NCBI GenBank assembly: GCA_026989135.1
Contig: JALSJZ010000154.1
Coordinates: 1-42,914, forward strand
DNA from: Sedimenticola sp.
GTDB lineage: Bacteria; Pseudomonadota; Gammaproteobacteria; Chromatiales; Chromatiaceae
DNA: 42,914 nt
Direction of reading: 5' to 3'
In this document: positions 42,890-42,914 of the stretch, in pieces
Layout: every line of letters starts with the position of its first letter
Numbering within the stretch: the first letter of the stretch is position 1
Made by a program: the position numbers and the translations under genes
The notes under the pieces: model-generated
What the model was told of the DNA's origin: nothing
Seen by the model: the letters and a program-made list of their open reading frames with translations, nothing else
The model's database searches: none

Positions 42890-42914
42890 ATCTATTGATC
42901 CCGCGGTCGTGCAG

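Noticed and set aside
1-42914. CRISPR arrays, prophage genes, toxin-antitoxin pairs and defence systems
   Set aside because: No regularly spaced short repeats and no genes of these classes were seen on either strand.

Overview
The window is a stretch of chromosome from a gammaproteobacterium with a single polar flagellum. The strongest evidence is the long fliL-to-cheW block, which follows the gene order of Pseudomonas and Vibrio type polar flagellar loci: FlhF, FleN, FliA, CheYZAB, MotCD, ParC, ParP, CheW, DUF2802. A PEP-CTERM protein, an arsenosugar-type cluster and a chromosomal integron integrase suggest a free-living or host-associated aquatic bacterium, perhaps a Chromatiales-like sulfur oxidiser. 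That placement is inference; no taxonomic marker gene is present.

Layout. 1-5400: a small secreted protein, then clpB and uup on the minus strand, with a good heat-shock (sigma-32) promoter in front of clpB. 5400-6600: a lone integron integrase and tRNA-Arg(CCT). 6700-9040: a radical SAM protein and two glycosyltransferase-like proteins of the arsenosugar type, in tight operon spacing. 9050-13080: a small conserved protein, a cytochrome c, a polytopic membrane protein and an SLC13/RCK permease. 13280-13890: lexA. 13890-33030: about 19 kb of minus-strand motility and chemotaxis genes (22 genes), headed by a good sigma-54 promoter upstream of fliL. 33230-33550: remnant of an IS21-family element. 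33640-35400: a repeat-rich PEP-CTERM protein. 35900-39360: a peptide-type ABC permease and a double ATPase, without the usual binding protein and second permease. 39400-42890: two small membrane proteins, a fumarylacetoacetase-family enzyme, an FmdE-like protein and a LolA-like periplasmic protein.

How the parts work together. The fli/flh genes build the export gate and C-ring switch. FlhF and FleN set flagellar position and number. FliA is the late sigma factor. CheYZABW process the chemotactic signal, MotCD is a stator, and ParC/ParP place the chemosensory array at the pole. CheA carries three tandem copies of a short linker motif that may be the part ParP recognises.

The most interesting observation is regulatory. 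The lexA gene and the integron integrase gene, 7.8 kb apart, both carry GAAC-N7-GAAC in the same position around the ribosome binding site. This is the direct-repeat geometry of alphaproteobacterial LexA boxes. The LexA recognition helix here also looks alphaproteobacterial rather than like that of E. coli. This suggests SOS control of the integrase through a non-canonical operator.
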